A DNA stretch of 64,000 bases from Gnetum montanum (GCA_015680685.1 MNCI01004089.1:272375-336374), one strand, 5' to 3'; shown: positions 30,601 to 43,900, counted from the first letter of the stretch. Notes: a model not told the origin generated them from the letters alone. Made by a program: numbers and translations.

Positions 30601-32340
30601 ATCAAGGAAAATTCTTTGAAATTGCACCAATTTTTATCTTAAGAAGATATATTAGGAGAAAGACCACCAAGTCTATATAAATAACTTTCAACCAAATTGA
30701 AATCACCTCCAATAATCCAAGGAACTTTAGAAAAAGATAGAAGATATTTTCAAACTTGTAATCGATCTTTCAAATTATTAAGAGCATAAATATTATAGAG
30801 TTTAAAGTAACCTTTTTTACCATGAAACATAATCCAAATAACTCTTCCAAGATTGTCAAAATTAGAATTTAAAACTTTTTGAATCCAATTTTTATTAATC
30901 ATAACAACAACATCTCATTGATTAACTTCATGAGTAGTAGAAAAAATAATGCAATTTCTAAAATGTGTTTACCCAAAAAACTATATTGTGGGCTGAAATC
31001 TTAATTTCTTGTGGGAAAAGAAAATCTATAAATAAATGCTAGTTTGAAAGATACTCCCAGATAATCTTTGCTCAAGACCTTTTAAAAAGGCCCCAAACAT
31101 TCCATGATTAAACTAAGATTAAGATGTGGGAAAAAATATTTGCATTACAATCCATGTCACTAATAAGTAAAAATCCATTATGTAATAAAAAAATATTTGA
31201 AATAGTAGTAGAAGTAGAAAAAAAATGAAATAGCTTTGGGATCTTAAATTGAAAGTAGTAGTTGCATGCTTCTTCTTTTTATGTTGCATTAAGTGAAATT
31301 CATTTACATCAATAATTTCTGTGTTGGTCCCTACTTTTTCATTTTTTATAAAGAGGAATTTTTTAGATATTAAGAGTTTATTGGTATCTTTAGAATTAGA
31401 AGGATTAGTAAAAGGTTGAGAACTTGTTGAAAAAGATTTTATTTGTGCCTACTGAAAAATATCATTATTTTTCTTTTTTGAAAATTGTTATTTATTTTCC
31501 TTATAAACTACCTTTTCATTGAGAATAGACTAGATTTCAATAGCATGACCTTCATGATGATAATAATTGCAACATCTAATATGTAAGTTTTTGAAAAAAA
31601 ATACTGACTACTAATCTTAAGTTTTAATTATTTTATTTACCATAAATAAATCTCCATAAAATGACAGATTCCCTACATATCATCTAGTGATGTTTTTGAC
31701 TCTATCTTGAGGATTGCGCCAATGCTACCAACAATTAGGCTTTGAACACTTTAAAAAAGAGAGAGAGATTTTCTAATTCAATTCAATAAGGGATTTTAGA
31801 ATAATTAGAAGAATATGGATCAAAATAGACTTTTCATTCTTGAGGAATAAAAGCATTATATTGATCCATAAAAAATTTAAGATCAAATGATTTCTCAATC
31901 ATTTCAAAATTTTCTAGTTCAATAAGCAAAAAAGATTCATAAAAATAGTGGGCATGAAAAACATTAATTCTAGAGGATTCAAGAATAACCTGAATCAATG
32001 GTGAAAAATCCTTATTTAGATGAAAAAATCTACTAATGTGCAAAAAAAAAGTATTGTAAAGTGATATCTTTTGACAGGGATTCATATAAATCATTAGGTA
32101 AAAAAAATTAAAACCTTCATAATTCTTCATAGTCTTTACAATCTAAGAGACATTAGTATTTTTATCTTCAAATTATTCCTTACCAAAAAAATTTTGCTAA
32201 AACAAAATTTGCCAGAAAGCTTTGAGGTTAACAAATCACTAAAATAATTCACCACATAAAAATCCATTATCTTTATGGAAAAGTTCTTCTTCTATGATTG
32301 TTGACACCTCAACCTAAACTTTACCTAGATTTCAAAGCCA
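27690..32340 (-). mobile_element. Highly decayed AT-rich LINE
   Basis: Pieces of all LINE parts appear in order on the minus strand. First, an ORF1-like frame at 31834-32130 and a degenerate zinc knuckle near 31540-31590 (CNYYHHEGH). Then an endonuclease block with GGDFNL near 30690. Then RT with RPITLVNNIYKILSK near 29560, IKGRHTLNNVIVAWKE near 29440 and FVDDVFM near 29060. A remnant frame at 29877-30125 precedes RT. Frames are broken every few dozen codons, so it is an old relic. The AT content is much higher than in the LINE at 34779-39993. LTR B starts right beside its 3' side. Exact borders are uncertain. Confidence 0.65.
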
Positions 32341-32459
32341 TGTGTAATTTTGAAATTTCAAATGCTTTAACCTCACTTTTCAAATTTGTTCTTGCACTTT
32401 CTTTGATAAATTTGATATGCTTTTCTTATTACTAGTTATTTTTTAAAAGGGATAACAAT

Positions 32460-32533
32460 GAGGCGTTAGCCTAATGGTAAGACACTTGATTTGGAAGCTC
32501 TAGGTTATGGATTTGATCCTGGTGGGCATTGCT
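32460..32533 (+). repeat. tRNA-derived (SINE-like) relic
   Basis: Contains an A-box-like TTAGCCTAATGGT and, about 33 bp later, a B-box-like GATTTGATCCTGG, as in a pol III promoter. The ends do not pair as a tRNA acceptor stem, so I read it as a SINE head or tRNA pseudogene. Confidence 0.4.
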
Positions 32534-33961
32534 AAGTTATATAAAGTTCAAATTGGACTATATATCTTGGAGTGCATCTATGTTTTACTTATTTTGGGTT
32601 ACGACACCTATTTTTTTCAAGGGATTAAGTTATAGGTAGCTTAAGTCGTGAAACCATTGTCTTGTTAGAAATTATTATATTCCATTATAATTATTTTAAT
32701 GTATCATGTTTCTTATATGCCTTGCAGTGTATTTATAGCTAAATTCTTTTGAGTTTTAACACCTATTATTTTTTACAAGAAGATCCTAAAAGATTTTATT
32801 TTACTTACTTTACTCTTGTTACTACAATTCCTTATGCCAAATTGACTATAATTCTACTTTCCAATTGGCTTTTATGAAGCCTTCTACTATTCAAATTTTG
32901 CATCATGTACGTTTTTCTCAACCATTTTTATGATCCTTTTAAGTTTTTTAGAGGAAAAAACTAAGAAATTTCAACTTGAAATTTGGATAGTCTAGTAAAA
33001 ATATCTTAAAGCGTAGCTACTAGCCTCAAATTAAAGTAGGTTATCCTTAACTTTTGCTAAAGAATTAAAGTTTTGATCCATATTTAGAATTATGAACTAG
33101 TTAATTTTTCAAGAATGTTCTTGATTTAGATAGGTATACTTAGCCTAGATTGCTTTAAGAAATTTAGGTGTCCAACTACTTCTCATTTCTAATGTCCTCT
33201 CAAAGTTTTATTTAAAGGTCCTCTCTAATCTCAACAAGTATCTAAAATTATTGTATTCTCATGACCAAGAAATTATTGGTACTTTGATTATCTCTCATGC
33301 AAGGTAATTCATTATCATCACCCTATATTTTTTTATTACTTAGGCTTTACCAAAACCCTAATTTCACTGGTTTGACTAAAACCCATTATAATTGTTTCCT
33401 TAAAAGAACATTGTTGTAGAATGAATTGCAACTTTCATGAAGTAGTGGGAATCTCAAGTGGAGATGAACTCACTTTGCTTCATTGTTCATGGGATAGCCA
33501 TAGATCATCATACCTAAAGACTTGGAGTAAGGAAAATGAAATATTCTAAAGTTACCTAATAATTATAAGTAACTATTTGCTTAACTACCACTCATCCATT
33601 TAATGAATGAAATTACTATAGAAGCATAATGAGTTAATATAAATTTCACTTTCCATACATAATCCCATAAAATTAATAAAACCATTATCCTTAAGATAAC
33701 TTAAATATGAATCATAAAATTATTAAATTTAATATAGATAAAGTAGAAAATATGTAATTATGAAACATGGAGATAATATATTTTAGTAATAATAATATAT
33801 AAAGTATGATGTTTACTTCATTTTAAATGGTATTATAATAACTAAACATTCATTGTTACTTAAAAGAATTTTAATAAAATGGATCATCACTTATAGGTAT
33901 ATTGATCATCCTAGTAAGCAAAATCTTGGAAAGATCAATAGATAAGTGAAAGTTTAACTTC

Positions 33962-34035
33962 TTTGAATGGCTATGCCCAGGCTTGAACCTAGGTCTTTGA
34001 CTTGAGAAATAAGCACCTTATGATCACTGCAAAAA
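33962..34035 (-). repeat. Second tRNA-like (SINE-like) relic
   Basis: The minus strand reads AGGTTCAAGCCTGG, close to a B box, preceded by a weak A-box-like stretch. No clear acceptor stem. An A-rich run on the plus strand lies beside it. Confidence 0.3.
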
Positions 34036-34762
34036 AAAAGGAAATATTAATATATATACATATAAAATTCAACAAATTGAAAGTAATATGCATCTTAAAA
34101 TCTTCTAAGTATCTACTAAGGGGCACCAACTCTTTAAATGATATGCATAAAAATTCCTATATAAATTGTTTCTTTTCAAATCAAAATATTATAAACATTT
34201 GGAGCTAAGACATCCATAATTTGATATGCTCCTAATCACATGGAAAAAACATTAGTTTGTGATACAACCTAATATGATTCTCTATCTCTCTTTAGGAAGA
34301 AATCATCTTCTTTGAAGACTTGTAAATCTCTTATCAAATCACCTCTTAATTTTTTATTAATAATTAAATAATTTTTCCATTGTTTTCATTCTCTTAATTT
34401 ACATATTACAAATATCTTATGTAAAAGAAATAAAATGCTCATTAGTTAGAAGGCCAAAAAATTTGGGAGGTTGGGTTCAATTCTTATCTCTACTCATGTA
34501 TGTTATAGCAATGGACAAGCCTTATGATGAGACATTCTTATTCGATGGTTTACATCTATCTAATTGTTAAGATAAGGTTATGATACTAACCTTGATGTTC
34601 ATTTCTACAAAGAAAAAAAAGAAATTTGAAATTGAAAATTTAAATAACTAAAGAAAATAATAAAAGCATACCAAACCCTTGATGAAGATTAATTTTACCA
34701 ACCTCCCCAACAATGATGCCAAATTGATAAGCTAGGTAAAATTTGGTGCTAGATAACCTTCG

Positions 34763-34778
34763 TTTCAATAATATCACC
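34763..34778. repeat. Left target-site duplication of the LINE
   Basis: TTTCAATAATATCACC. It matches TTCCAATAATGTCACC at 39994-40009 with two transitions. It lies directly beside the T9 run that is the LINE's poly(A) tail on the minus strand. Confidence 0.75.
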
Positions 34779-35200
34779 TTTTTTTTTAGAAAAGATCGAG
34801 AGAATTTATATTCCAAAAAAAAGGAGCTATATAGCTGTACAGCATAGGCTAGGGTTGCTGACCTCACTCCCAGCAAGGAAAATCATTCGAAAAATCCCCA
34901 AGGATCACCCCTACGAAGACGAGATTTCATGAAACCAAATTCTAAAACAAAAATATTAGTGTACAATCTTGAAAAAACACCTCCCCCATCCCCCATGGTT
35001 ACCTTTTGGGGGAAGTTTCTTTGGACTGTGCGTTCTCACTAACAAGGTGCATTCTGGTACCTGGCCGCTCAGGTTCGGCCACCAGGCGACGTTGATTTTC
35101 TACGATGAACTAGGCAATGCCCGTCGGATGGTTCGTGGATGCGCCTTCTATCTAGAGCCGCGGCTGGGTTGGTGACTGTGCAAGGAAGGTCTGCTATTGC

Positions 35201-35652
35201 CCCCCCCCCCCCCCCCCCNATGGCGATTGCACAGTGGGCAATGGTTGCTGATATTTAGGCCACNCATTGATCTTGTTTCTGGGGATTGACAGGTGGGATG
35301 ATCGTGGCTCTATTCCTAGCCATCTCCATATTGGCCACCCATCTCTGATGTTGATACTAGTATCTCAGCTCTGGATGGTTCATAGAAACAGTGATTTCAT
35401 TCTAGAGTTTTCAAACCCTGCCCGCCAGCACTGCCGTGATAGGGAGGGCCACCCCTTTGAAGATGTAGCCGTTCCGGGTGCACCACAGGATCCAAAGCGT
35501 TGCCAACGTTGGTGAATTACCAAAAAATTCTAGGGAATGAAGGCCTCTCGTCTATCGTAATTGCCTGGTTATGTGGCACTCATGCAGGAAGTGCTATAAT
35601 GTTTCTGCATGGCGATTGCACAGTGGGCAATGGTTGCTGATATTTAGGCCAC
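35201..35652. repeat. Poly-C run, two N bases and a 44-bp duplicate (assembly fault)
   Basis: C18 at 35201-35218 is followed by N at 35219, then 44 bases, then N at 35264. The same 44 bases recur exactly at 35609-35652. A short copy boxed in by two N bases points to a misplaced fragment and not to a biological repeat. Confidence 0.65.
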
Positions 35653-36223
35653 GTGTCTACAGCAAGGCCTGAACGGGGAGGGCATGGTGTAGGATCAGCC
35701 ACCCAAACATTTTGATTTTTTTCAATAGAACACCCTTCCACAGCCGCATCCAGCGTGGATCCGTTACGAACTGTTTCTGGAGGAGCTGCCGAGGGTGTAG
35801 GGAGATCTCATCTTCATGGCCCAACGATCTTACATGTGTACAAAGTTGCCTCCAGGTGTGAGAATCGGAGTTGGCCTCCGCCCAAGGGCTATATTTCTAC
35901 CGTAGGATTTGCACCCAAAGGGGGATCCTCGTTTGTTGCAGATAGTCACTGAAGGAGTCTTTGTCTGCCTAAGGTTTCTTCCATCATGAAGGGGAGTATG
36001 CCAACCCCCCCATAGTACCGGGCTATGCAATGTTTGCCCATGCCACTAGATGCATTTTCTTTTCCCCTTTTCCATCGGACCACACGAAGTCACGGATAAT
36101 TGAGTTAATTTTTGTGGCGACTCCAATTGGCGGTGATGCCATGGAGGTAGCAAACCTCGCCATGGCACCCAAAACGGTAGAGGCCAGCATGAGATTTCCT
36201 TTGCGGTACAGGAAGCTATTCGT

Positions 36224-37057
36224 CTAGTGTGTCGTGCACTTCTGGATTCGCATAATGAGGGCCTGCCAGGTTTGCAACCTGTGCCAGTTGTGGATGGGGA
36301 TGCCCAAATATTTGTCTTCCTCTCCCCCTGGTAGGATCCCCAGGATTTGAATGATCTTTATGCGTACCGTGGGATGGGTGTGTGTGAAGTATAATGCAGA
36401 TTTCTCAGTGTTGGATGCCAGTCCCACTTCCCATCGTAGGCGATTTAGTGTCCGTATTAGTGCTCAAGCCTGTGGCACCACGGCCCTTGTAAAGACCATG
36501 GTGTCATCAATGTAATGGGTGGTGAGGCATGGGAGACCGTGCATATTTAGCCCCTGGACCCCTTCTTCGGCACAGTATGTTAGTAGGAGGTCCATCAACA
36601 TCAAGAACAGGAACAAGGAGAGGGGGTCACCTTGACGAAGCCCGCATCCAGTCCCATGAAAACCCCACAATTTTCTATCGATATCAACTAAAAACTTCCC
36701 TCCTCGTTGGATCTGCATGTAGAGCGTCACGAAGGCCTCATCAAAACCTTTCAAGTATAGCACAGTTCTCGAGGTGGCCCAGCTCACAGAATCGTAAGCC
36801 TTGGTTATGTTGAGTTTGATGCATAGGCCCAGGAGTTTTGCGACCCGAAGGGAGTGCTGAATTTCTTGCAGAAGTAGGACTTGGTCCTGGAGATGCTGCC
36901 CCTTCATGAAAGTAGCCTGATTCTTCCCCACAAGTCGCAACATTAGGGGCCGTAGCCTAGCCATGATCATGCATGAAAAAAGACACAGGAGTGAGTTGCA
37001 GACTCCTATGGGGCGGCCTAGGGATGTGGGATTCTCCATCTTGGGAAGAAGTACCAC
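36224..37057 (-). pseudogene. Reverse transcriptase of the LINE
   Basis: LINE RT, which primes on nicked target DNA. Visible in order: RPIGVCNSLLCLFSCMIM, QATFMKGQHLQDQVLLLQE, LCIKLNITKAYDSVSW, GCGLRQGDPLSLFLF and the catalytic YIDDTMVF. Plant LINEs usually have FADD; here it reads YIDD. The aspartates are kept. The first frame stops at 36464, and the following part is in another frame (SNTEKSALYF, LGIPI), so it is broken. The region from 36223 down to 34800 would hold the rest of RT and the 3' part; only scattered similarity is visible. Confidence 0.85.
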
Positions 37058-37859
37058 ACGGGAGCAATTGATTTCCTTGCAGACTTGACGTCATGCAAGC
37101 ATGCTGTTGAAATCGTTGAGTAGGTTTGCCCCAAGGACATCCTTGAATTCGCAGAAGAATTCAATGGGCCATCCATCAGGTCCCGGGGCCTTACCTGTCA
37201 GCATATCCTGTAGTGCGATCTGAAGTTCTTGGCATGAGATCAGTTGTAGAATTCATGAGTTGTCCGCTAGATTTAATATTTTCTGTACTGGCATAGAAAT
37301 CAGGTCTGTCGGCTACCATTGCTAGACCCACTACCAGTATTGTAGAATTTTTTCCATCCCTGAGGGCACGTGCTATTGTTCATCTTACAGGAGACGCTGC
37401 AGTGGTCGTTGGCGAGTTCCGTGGTGTGCCTTCACTGCTGCAAAAAATAATTTCGTGTGCCGATCCCCTACCCTCAACCACTACATACGGGCCTGTTGAT
37501 GCCAATATTCTTCCTCTTCGCAGTGTAGTAGTTGTAGCTCAGCCTAGAGGGCGAGTTCTTCACCTGTGTGATCGGCCCCTTGCTCCTGTTGTTTCTGGGT
37601 TACCAGTAACTTGGCCTGGATCTGCATTCTGTAACCTTTGAATCGATATTTTTCTGCGGTTCCTATGTTTTTAATTCTACTTTTGAGGATCTTTAACCCC
37701 TTTTTCAGAAATTCGTGGGGATCCACCAAGGACGTATAATCCTGCCAGATGTCCTGAACCATTTTGCCTAGCCACGGCATACTTAGCCAAGTGCGTTCGA
37801 ATCGGAAGGGGCAGGGGCTCTAGAACACGTCGCGATCTTGCTGGTAGAGGATGGGCTGG

Positions 37860-38560
37860 TGATCAGAGGCCATCTAGGCACTAGCATGGACATGTATTTT
37901 CCAATCGGTCAACATCACCTTGTTGGCCCACACCCGATCAATCCGGTATTGAACCCATGTTGTTCCTTGTCTATGATTGCTCCAGGTGTACTTGCACCCT
38001 AGGATTTCCAAATCAGTGAGGTCATTCCTCTGTAGCAGCACGAGAAATTTGAATGCCCCTATAGGCTCTGCCATGTTGTCCCCGGTCTTCTCCCAACTGT
38101 AGAGCCTTTGGTTAAAATCACCAAGCAGTAACCAGCTGGCCTTGTTGGGGATAAGCCCCGCGACCCGGGAGAGCTCCTAAAGGCGTTCTTTCCATCCCTG
38201 GGCATTGTGAACATTGGTAACCCATACTTTTTACCTCGATAGGTGCACCGTGATGTACCATTCGGAGATGTCCAGGATGTACGAGTCTGCCTTGGTGAGT
38301 ACGAAAATACCTCCTGCGCGACCCCTGCTGTGCACCTGATGGCTGTACCACCTCGACCATTGAAGCACATGAGCTTCTGATTGCTAAAGTTTCATTTCCT
38401 GTACACACACGATATCGCATCGCTCGTCTTGCACCAAACATTGTAGGGTATGTCATTTGTATGGGGTACCCTGGCCCCTGTAGTTCCATGAGAGAATCTT
38501 CATGGAGACATGTGTTTGTGGTAAACCTCCTAGAGTGTGGGTTGCACTCCCAGGTCAACG
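37860..38560 (-). pseudogene. Endonuclease domain of the LINE
   Basis: Apurinic/apyrimidinic-type endonuclease that nicks the target. Visible motifs: SWNYRGQG near 38480, VQEMKL near 38380, LLGDFNQRL near 38100, KYTWSNHRQG near 37980, YRIDRVWAN near 37930 and ASDHQP near 37865. These are the usual blocks in the usual order. The frame changes at least twice (three overlapping frames cover it), so it is inactive. Confidence 0.82.
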
Positions 38561-39134
38561 AATAGCTACGTAGCCTTATGCCGACGTGTGTTGTTGTCCA
38601 GTCATCTCACTTTGGCTGCTAGAAGGGATACCGTCATCCCCTGTCTATGCGGTGTGGTCTTCCCCTCGGGGGAGGAGCTGGGTCTCACTAAACCATGACT
38701 GGTGTTTATCTAGTCAGTGACCAGTGGCAGGGATAGTTCTTCCCTGTGGGGGCTCTCCTCCCCTTAAGAGGGGATGCATGACGATCCGTAATCACCTTGC
38801 TTTGATTTTGTCCTTGTCCGGTAGCTCAGCTTCTAGATGGCTTTAGGTCCCTGAGCCCCTACCCCTACCAGTGCATGGTAATAGGGCTTACTCGTCATAC
38901 TCAACTGGACTTCCCCTCCCTTCTCCTATTGCCCTTCCCTGTGTGGATCCACCTTTGCCTTTTCCTGCGTCCCTCCTGGACAAGGGAGTGGCTGACCGGT
39001 AGTGGCAAACTGACTGTGAGTCCCGCCTACCATGGGGGGCCTTTCCCCTAGAAGGAGATCCCCCCTATTTATCGAGTCTCCCCCTTGGGTGCTTATGGTT
39101 TTCTGTTGGCGACCCTGCCTTTTCTACCCATAAT

Positions 39135-39730
39135 CTACCACCCATCCCCTAGGTCTCCCCCACTCCTAGAGTCCCTCGTCTGGGACGGTGTCATTGGCAG
39201 GTTTTCGAATTGAACCCTAACCCTCTCTTTGCTTGGATCTGTGTCCAGTACCAACTCCTTGATCGGTTCTATTGATATCAGGGGTCGCCACATGCAGAAT
39301 CTCGGGAAACTCAGGTGTTCCATAGCCTTGGTGAAATGATCAAACTTGATGAACTCGTCAAATAGAGTTGTGAGTAAGTGGAGGAACTCTGTTGACCAAT
39401 ATTCGAGGGGGAGGTCATGTAGCCGCACCCAAATCGGCACCCGTTCAAATAGAGTTGGGTCCCGGTGAGCCCCTGGGCCCCAAGGCGCCAGAGCCAACCC
39501 TCGTGCCCCATAGAACCAAGGTCCCCCCCACTAGAATCTATTCCCGTTCCTCCAGGGAGGTGAAGCTAAACAACAAGTGGTCGTCTGCCAGGCATTTGAC
39601 CGATACCGTGTCTAACCCCCATGCTTCTTGGGCCCAACATTGAATCAGATCAATCCGTGGTCGAGCCCCTTCAAACACGAATTTGCCAATTAGGCTACGC
39701 TTCAAACGATCCAGTGTGTCTATGTCAAGG
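39135..39730 (-). pseudogene. ORF1 (DUF4283-like) of the LINE
   Basis: Nucleic-acid-binding ORF1 of plant LINEs. The frame contains LLFSFTSLEERE, a TAG, then PIWVRLHDLPLEYW, the best-known DUF4283-linked block, then a Pro/Arg-rich part. It starts a little left of the G-rich 5' end near 39955. Frameshift and stop near 39560 show decay. No zinc knuckle was found after it. Confidence 0.78.
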
Positions 39731-39993
39731 TGTCTAACTTTGATCCGCAGTGTGGTTCCTTCTCAGGATTATTCACCAGTATCTCTAGCTGTGTCTACCA
39801 ATCCTGTTGTCTCGCCTTGAGCCATCACTGCTTAGGCCACCATGCCTTGGGCCGTCACGCCCGTCTCCCCACCTTTGGCCACCACGCCTGTCTTCCCTCC
39901 ATGTGTCATCGTCGCTCCTTAAATGCTCTACATCTTCCCCCCCCCCCCCTTAAGCCATAATCTTAAATTAATAATGGTAGTAAATACAGTATT

Positions 39994-40009
39994 TTCCAAT
40001 AATGTCACC
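39994..40009. repeat. Right target-site duplication of the LINE
   Basis: TTCCAATAATGTCACC, the partner of 34763-34778 with two transitions in 16 bases. It fixes the 5' side of the LINE. Confidence 0.75.
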
Positions 40010-43000
40010 TTGTCTATGACTAACTCGCAAGTTATATCTATGAAAGAATGATTGAATGTCAAAGAAATGATCAATATAAACAAATGATTAAAGCTAGTTC
40101 CAAGTAAATCCCATGCTTATGATTTTCACTTATAAATTAAATCACAAATTTTCATTCTAACTTCTAACTTAAGTTTAAGAATGGAATTTAATGATTAAAT
40201 TAACTTTGAAGCCATTAAATACAAAATGTAATTTTTAAGAAGCTTACGAGAGATATCACCCAATTTTCGATCCTACCTTATTATCTTCATAGTACAAAAA
40301 CCTCAAAAACTTGCTAGTGGACTTCAATGGTTGGCAGTTGTCATAAGGTTCAACTAGCTTCTTTGATAATTTTTGGGAAAAAGGGAATTGCTTCAAAATG
40401 ACTTGGGTTCTCTTGGATGTATGAATTGTTACCCTTTCTCTTAGTAAGGAGATTCCTTTTATACTTGAAGGGATGACAAATTAATTCAAAAAAATAGTTA
40501 TATAGCCATATCAATTAATATTACAGGAATTGATATGGATCAATATCATTGCTATAGTAATCTTGACATATCGATTTGCATAGTGACTGCATTATGTTTT
40601 TTCTTCCTATGTTATCGATGCATATTGTAACCATGGTCTAGATCGATATCTCTATTCTACTAAAGGCTCTAGATCACCATGGCTTTGATGACATTAATCC
40701 TTACCATAGTCACTATATGTATCGGTAAGATTTAGGTTGATTTCTGCTTATCACTATGATGAATATTGATATCCCATGCATCAAAGTCCATTGAAGGTTC
40801 TATATGAATCAATATCTTATCGATCCTAGTTGCAATTATTATATCATGTAAAACATAACTTTTAGAAAGATGATTTATACTTATTGTGTACCATCATGGG
40901 AATTAGTGTACTTTGATAAGCTCACATAGTGAAAAAAAATAAAAATCTAAACCAATTTAATTGAAACTAAAACATAATTAGGGGGTTCACCATAGCCCCC
41001 TACTAGCCTTTGGCCAGTGCTTGGCCAACAAAGATGAAAGATATATCTCATGCATGCATATGAAAATGTAGATAACTATGCTACATTGTTTAGCTCTAAT
41101 ATCTCGCAAATAACCCACAAAATTGGTATTTCAATATCATTTAAAATACAATACTCAAAATGTTCTAACTACCACTAGGAATAAGTGTAAAAATGATACT
41201 AATGAAATCACAAACTTATAGTTTATTTTCATTTTCAAAAAGAATGCCTTAAAACTGAAACAAAAACCATTTAATTTCATTGTCTCCTCATTCAAAATAG
41301 CAATCACAACATAAGGAAAAACTTAATGTTACAATCATCAAAATTAAATGTTTGCTGACTACCACAATATCTAAGTCCACTACAAAGAAGGATTACACAA
41401 ACATCATAACAATGAAAAAAAAAGATGTCCAAAACTTAGCCTATTCTTAAATAAAAAAATGGCCTAAAAGGTCATAACACAAACTAGAGTAACTTGCAGC
41501 ATCAAACCTCATATCCTTCCTTAACTTCCATGTTCTCCTAAAAATGAGATGACTCAACTCCTTCATCATAATCATGAATTTGTGGATGCATGTTCCACTC
41601 AATGTCTATCACTCTCTTATCTAATGTCATTAGGGTATAACTTTTCCTTTCCAAGATGGATAAGAAATCCCACTAGTTGGATCAGATCTCCTCCATTTGG
41701 GTCCTTATTTCTTCCTAGAGCTCCCTCATCTCATTGACTTAGGGTACCAACATGGAACCTAGATTTTTAGATTCCTTAATGAAAGGACCAACCTTGGTGT
41801 AGATATTTAGTGATCTTGCAAAGTTACCCTTCTTCAGGATAGTGAAGTTAAGTTTTGTACTGGTTTGAGGCTCTGTCACCCCAAGCTTTCAAAAAATTTC
41901 AAAAAATCATAAATAGAAACTACATTTTAAGAACATCATCATAGAAACTAAGAACTAAGTGTTTGGGTAAGGAACTAAGAACTAACTCCTAGAACAAGGA
42001 AAGCCACCTCTTATTCATAGAAATTGAGGCAGACCACGATATTGGGTACACGATATCTCGGGGTTGACGCGATATCGCAGCTGCAATATCGGGGGTTTGA
42101 TAACTGTGCCTGATAGACCATATCTTTTATCAGGGCTTCGATAATAGGGCTCCGATAACTGGGCCTAACGGACCATGACTCATCAACAATATACTTGATA
42201 AAAAAGTACATGAAGTTAGCTTCTTCCCCATACTTTAGTGTCTTTTTCATCCAAAGGAATGAACTAAGAACATAGGTAGTGTGGATTGATGACAAGACAT
42301 TCATCACAATAATCATTGTGATCACCCTATGTTCTGAATGTAGATTGACAAAGTGGATTTCCTAGGCTTTAATCTTTCTAGAAGCAGACTCATCAACAAA
42401 TTAATGGAAGAGCTCATACTTCTTCTCTATACTTATCTTTGACTTGTAAATTCCCTTTTCATTTATAGTTAGGTTGAACAACTCCTGAATCCATGCCACT
42501 ATGATTGTCACCCTAGTCTTTCTCACTAAGGGAAGCATGTACTACTCTAGAGGCTCTATCTTGATAAGGTATGGCTTCAAGTTTCTTTAAAACTCTAAGA
42601 TCTCCTCTTGGTAGTACTAATTGATTAGGGGTTTGATGAATACCTTGCAAGCTAATGTCTTAATATGACACCCACATTAGTATGGTCAAACCATTTTGTG
42701 GAGCTGTATTTAGCATAGAAGATGACAATTTTTAATCTCTCACTTCTAGGTGCCTATACAAAGACAATAAGGTTAAGCATACGGAAGTTATTGATGTTTT
42801 TCTTTAAGAAACTCATGCTTATCTTTCCTTGCTTCTCTGTGGTTGATGATTCCACCATTTATATATCCTAGACACATATTAAAGATGTTGTAAGATAAAA
42901 TATGGATCATCCTTCCTCCAAAAATGATAAGATGATACCTATTCCCAACGAGGATAAGGATTACCTAGCATTCGATAGGTGGACAAGCTTACATGGATAT

Positions 43001-43900
43001 GGTATTACTTTGTCAAAGATGGATGATCTGGTGCTACCCAAATGGAGATGAAGAACTAGCCTAGCCATAGCATGGATGACATAGGAGACTTCCAGGTAGG
43101 GTTGTGAATGATTTTGGGCATCAAGTTAGTGGCTTTTATAAATTAGGACCACTACCTTACTCATAATATATATATTTTTTACTTTTTCACCATATCGATT
43201 CTCATCGTAGAATTGAAATATTTCAAAAATAAAGGATCAATTGGTATCATGGTAGTGGTGATTATCAATTCAATTTTTGTATACAATTCATCATATTGAT
43301 TATTATCACTAGATCTATGGAGATTGATATCATTGTATCATTTATATTAAAATTTACCACATTTACACTTTCAAACATGAGGGTCTTGGAAAAAATTTTA
43401 TACTATCCTAGTGCATCAATTTAGTTGATATAGATTAATATCATTATATACTTTCATATCAAACTACATTGCTTTCATGCTGTTTAAATGAAAGTGTCTT
43501 GTAAAAATTTTTATCTTATTGTAGGTCAATGATTTAGTCAATTAACTTCAATATCATTGTATATTTTCCATTCAAAATTTATTGATTAAATTGATAACAT
43601 AGTCAACATAATGAAGGAAAATTATTTTTGTGAAATTGAAGAATCAATATACTTTGATATATGTTATCTCAAGACATTGAAGTATCAATGTCTATCAAGA
43701 TCTTGAAATCCTAAGAGTTTTCAAATTCCCCATATGTTTATGGACATCAATCTTGCAACATCTTTTGATTATGTAAAATTTTCTATCATAGGTCTTAACA
43801 TTTCATGGTATATATTGATATATGATTTAAAATTTATTAATAAAATTTAGTAATATATCCTTAATCCCCCCCACCTATACACTTTATTAGAAGACATTAT
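40010..43900. other. AT-rich stretch, mostly unrecognisable
   Basis: No gene found. The phrase TTGATAT-GATCAATATCATTG and relatives recur near 40519, 43330, 43431 and 43545. Around 41985-42130 a stretch repeats GATATCG several times and shares CCACCTCTTATT(C/T)ATAGAA with LTR H (53711-53735), so it is probably a partial LTR of that family. Confidence 0.5.

Larger units (their letters stand above)
32341..34762. other. AT-rich stretch without genes
   Basis: Very AT-rich DNA without a convincing open frame. The only recognisable items are three short tRNA-like pieces, annotated separately. The rest may be decayed LINE or LTR sequence. Confidence 0.6.
34779..39993 (-). mobile_element. Dead LINE (non-LTR retrotransposon) with target duplications
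   Basis: A 5.2-kb element on the minus strand. In order from the right: a G-rich 5' end near 39955, ORF1 with DUF4283-like features, an apurinic-type endonuclease, RT, then a 3' region ending in A9 (T9 at 34779-34787 on the plus strand). Imperfect 16-bp duplications flank it. All coding parts carry frameshifts and stops. It is GC-richer than its surroundings and much better preserved than the LINE at 27690-32340, so it is younger. A 44-bp piece appears twice at 35220 and 35609 next to N bases, which looks like an assembly fault. Confidence 0.82.

Noticed and set aside
32460-32533. Functional tRNA gene
   Set aside because: Only box-like motifs are present; the ends do not pair as an acceptor stem and no proper T-loop stem forms.
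35201-35218. C18 run as a regulatory or G-quadruplex site
   Set aside because: It ends at an N and lies next to a duplicated 44-bp fragment, so it is more likely an assembly or sequencing fault.
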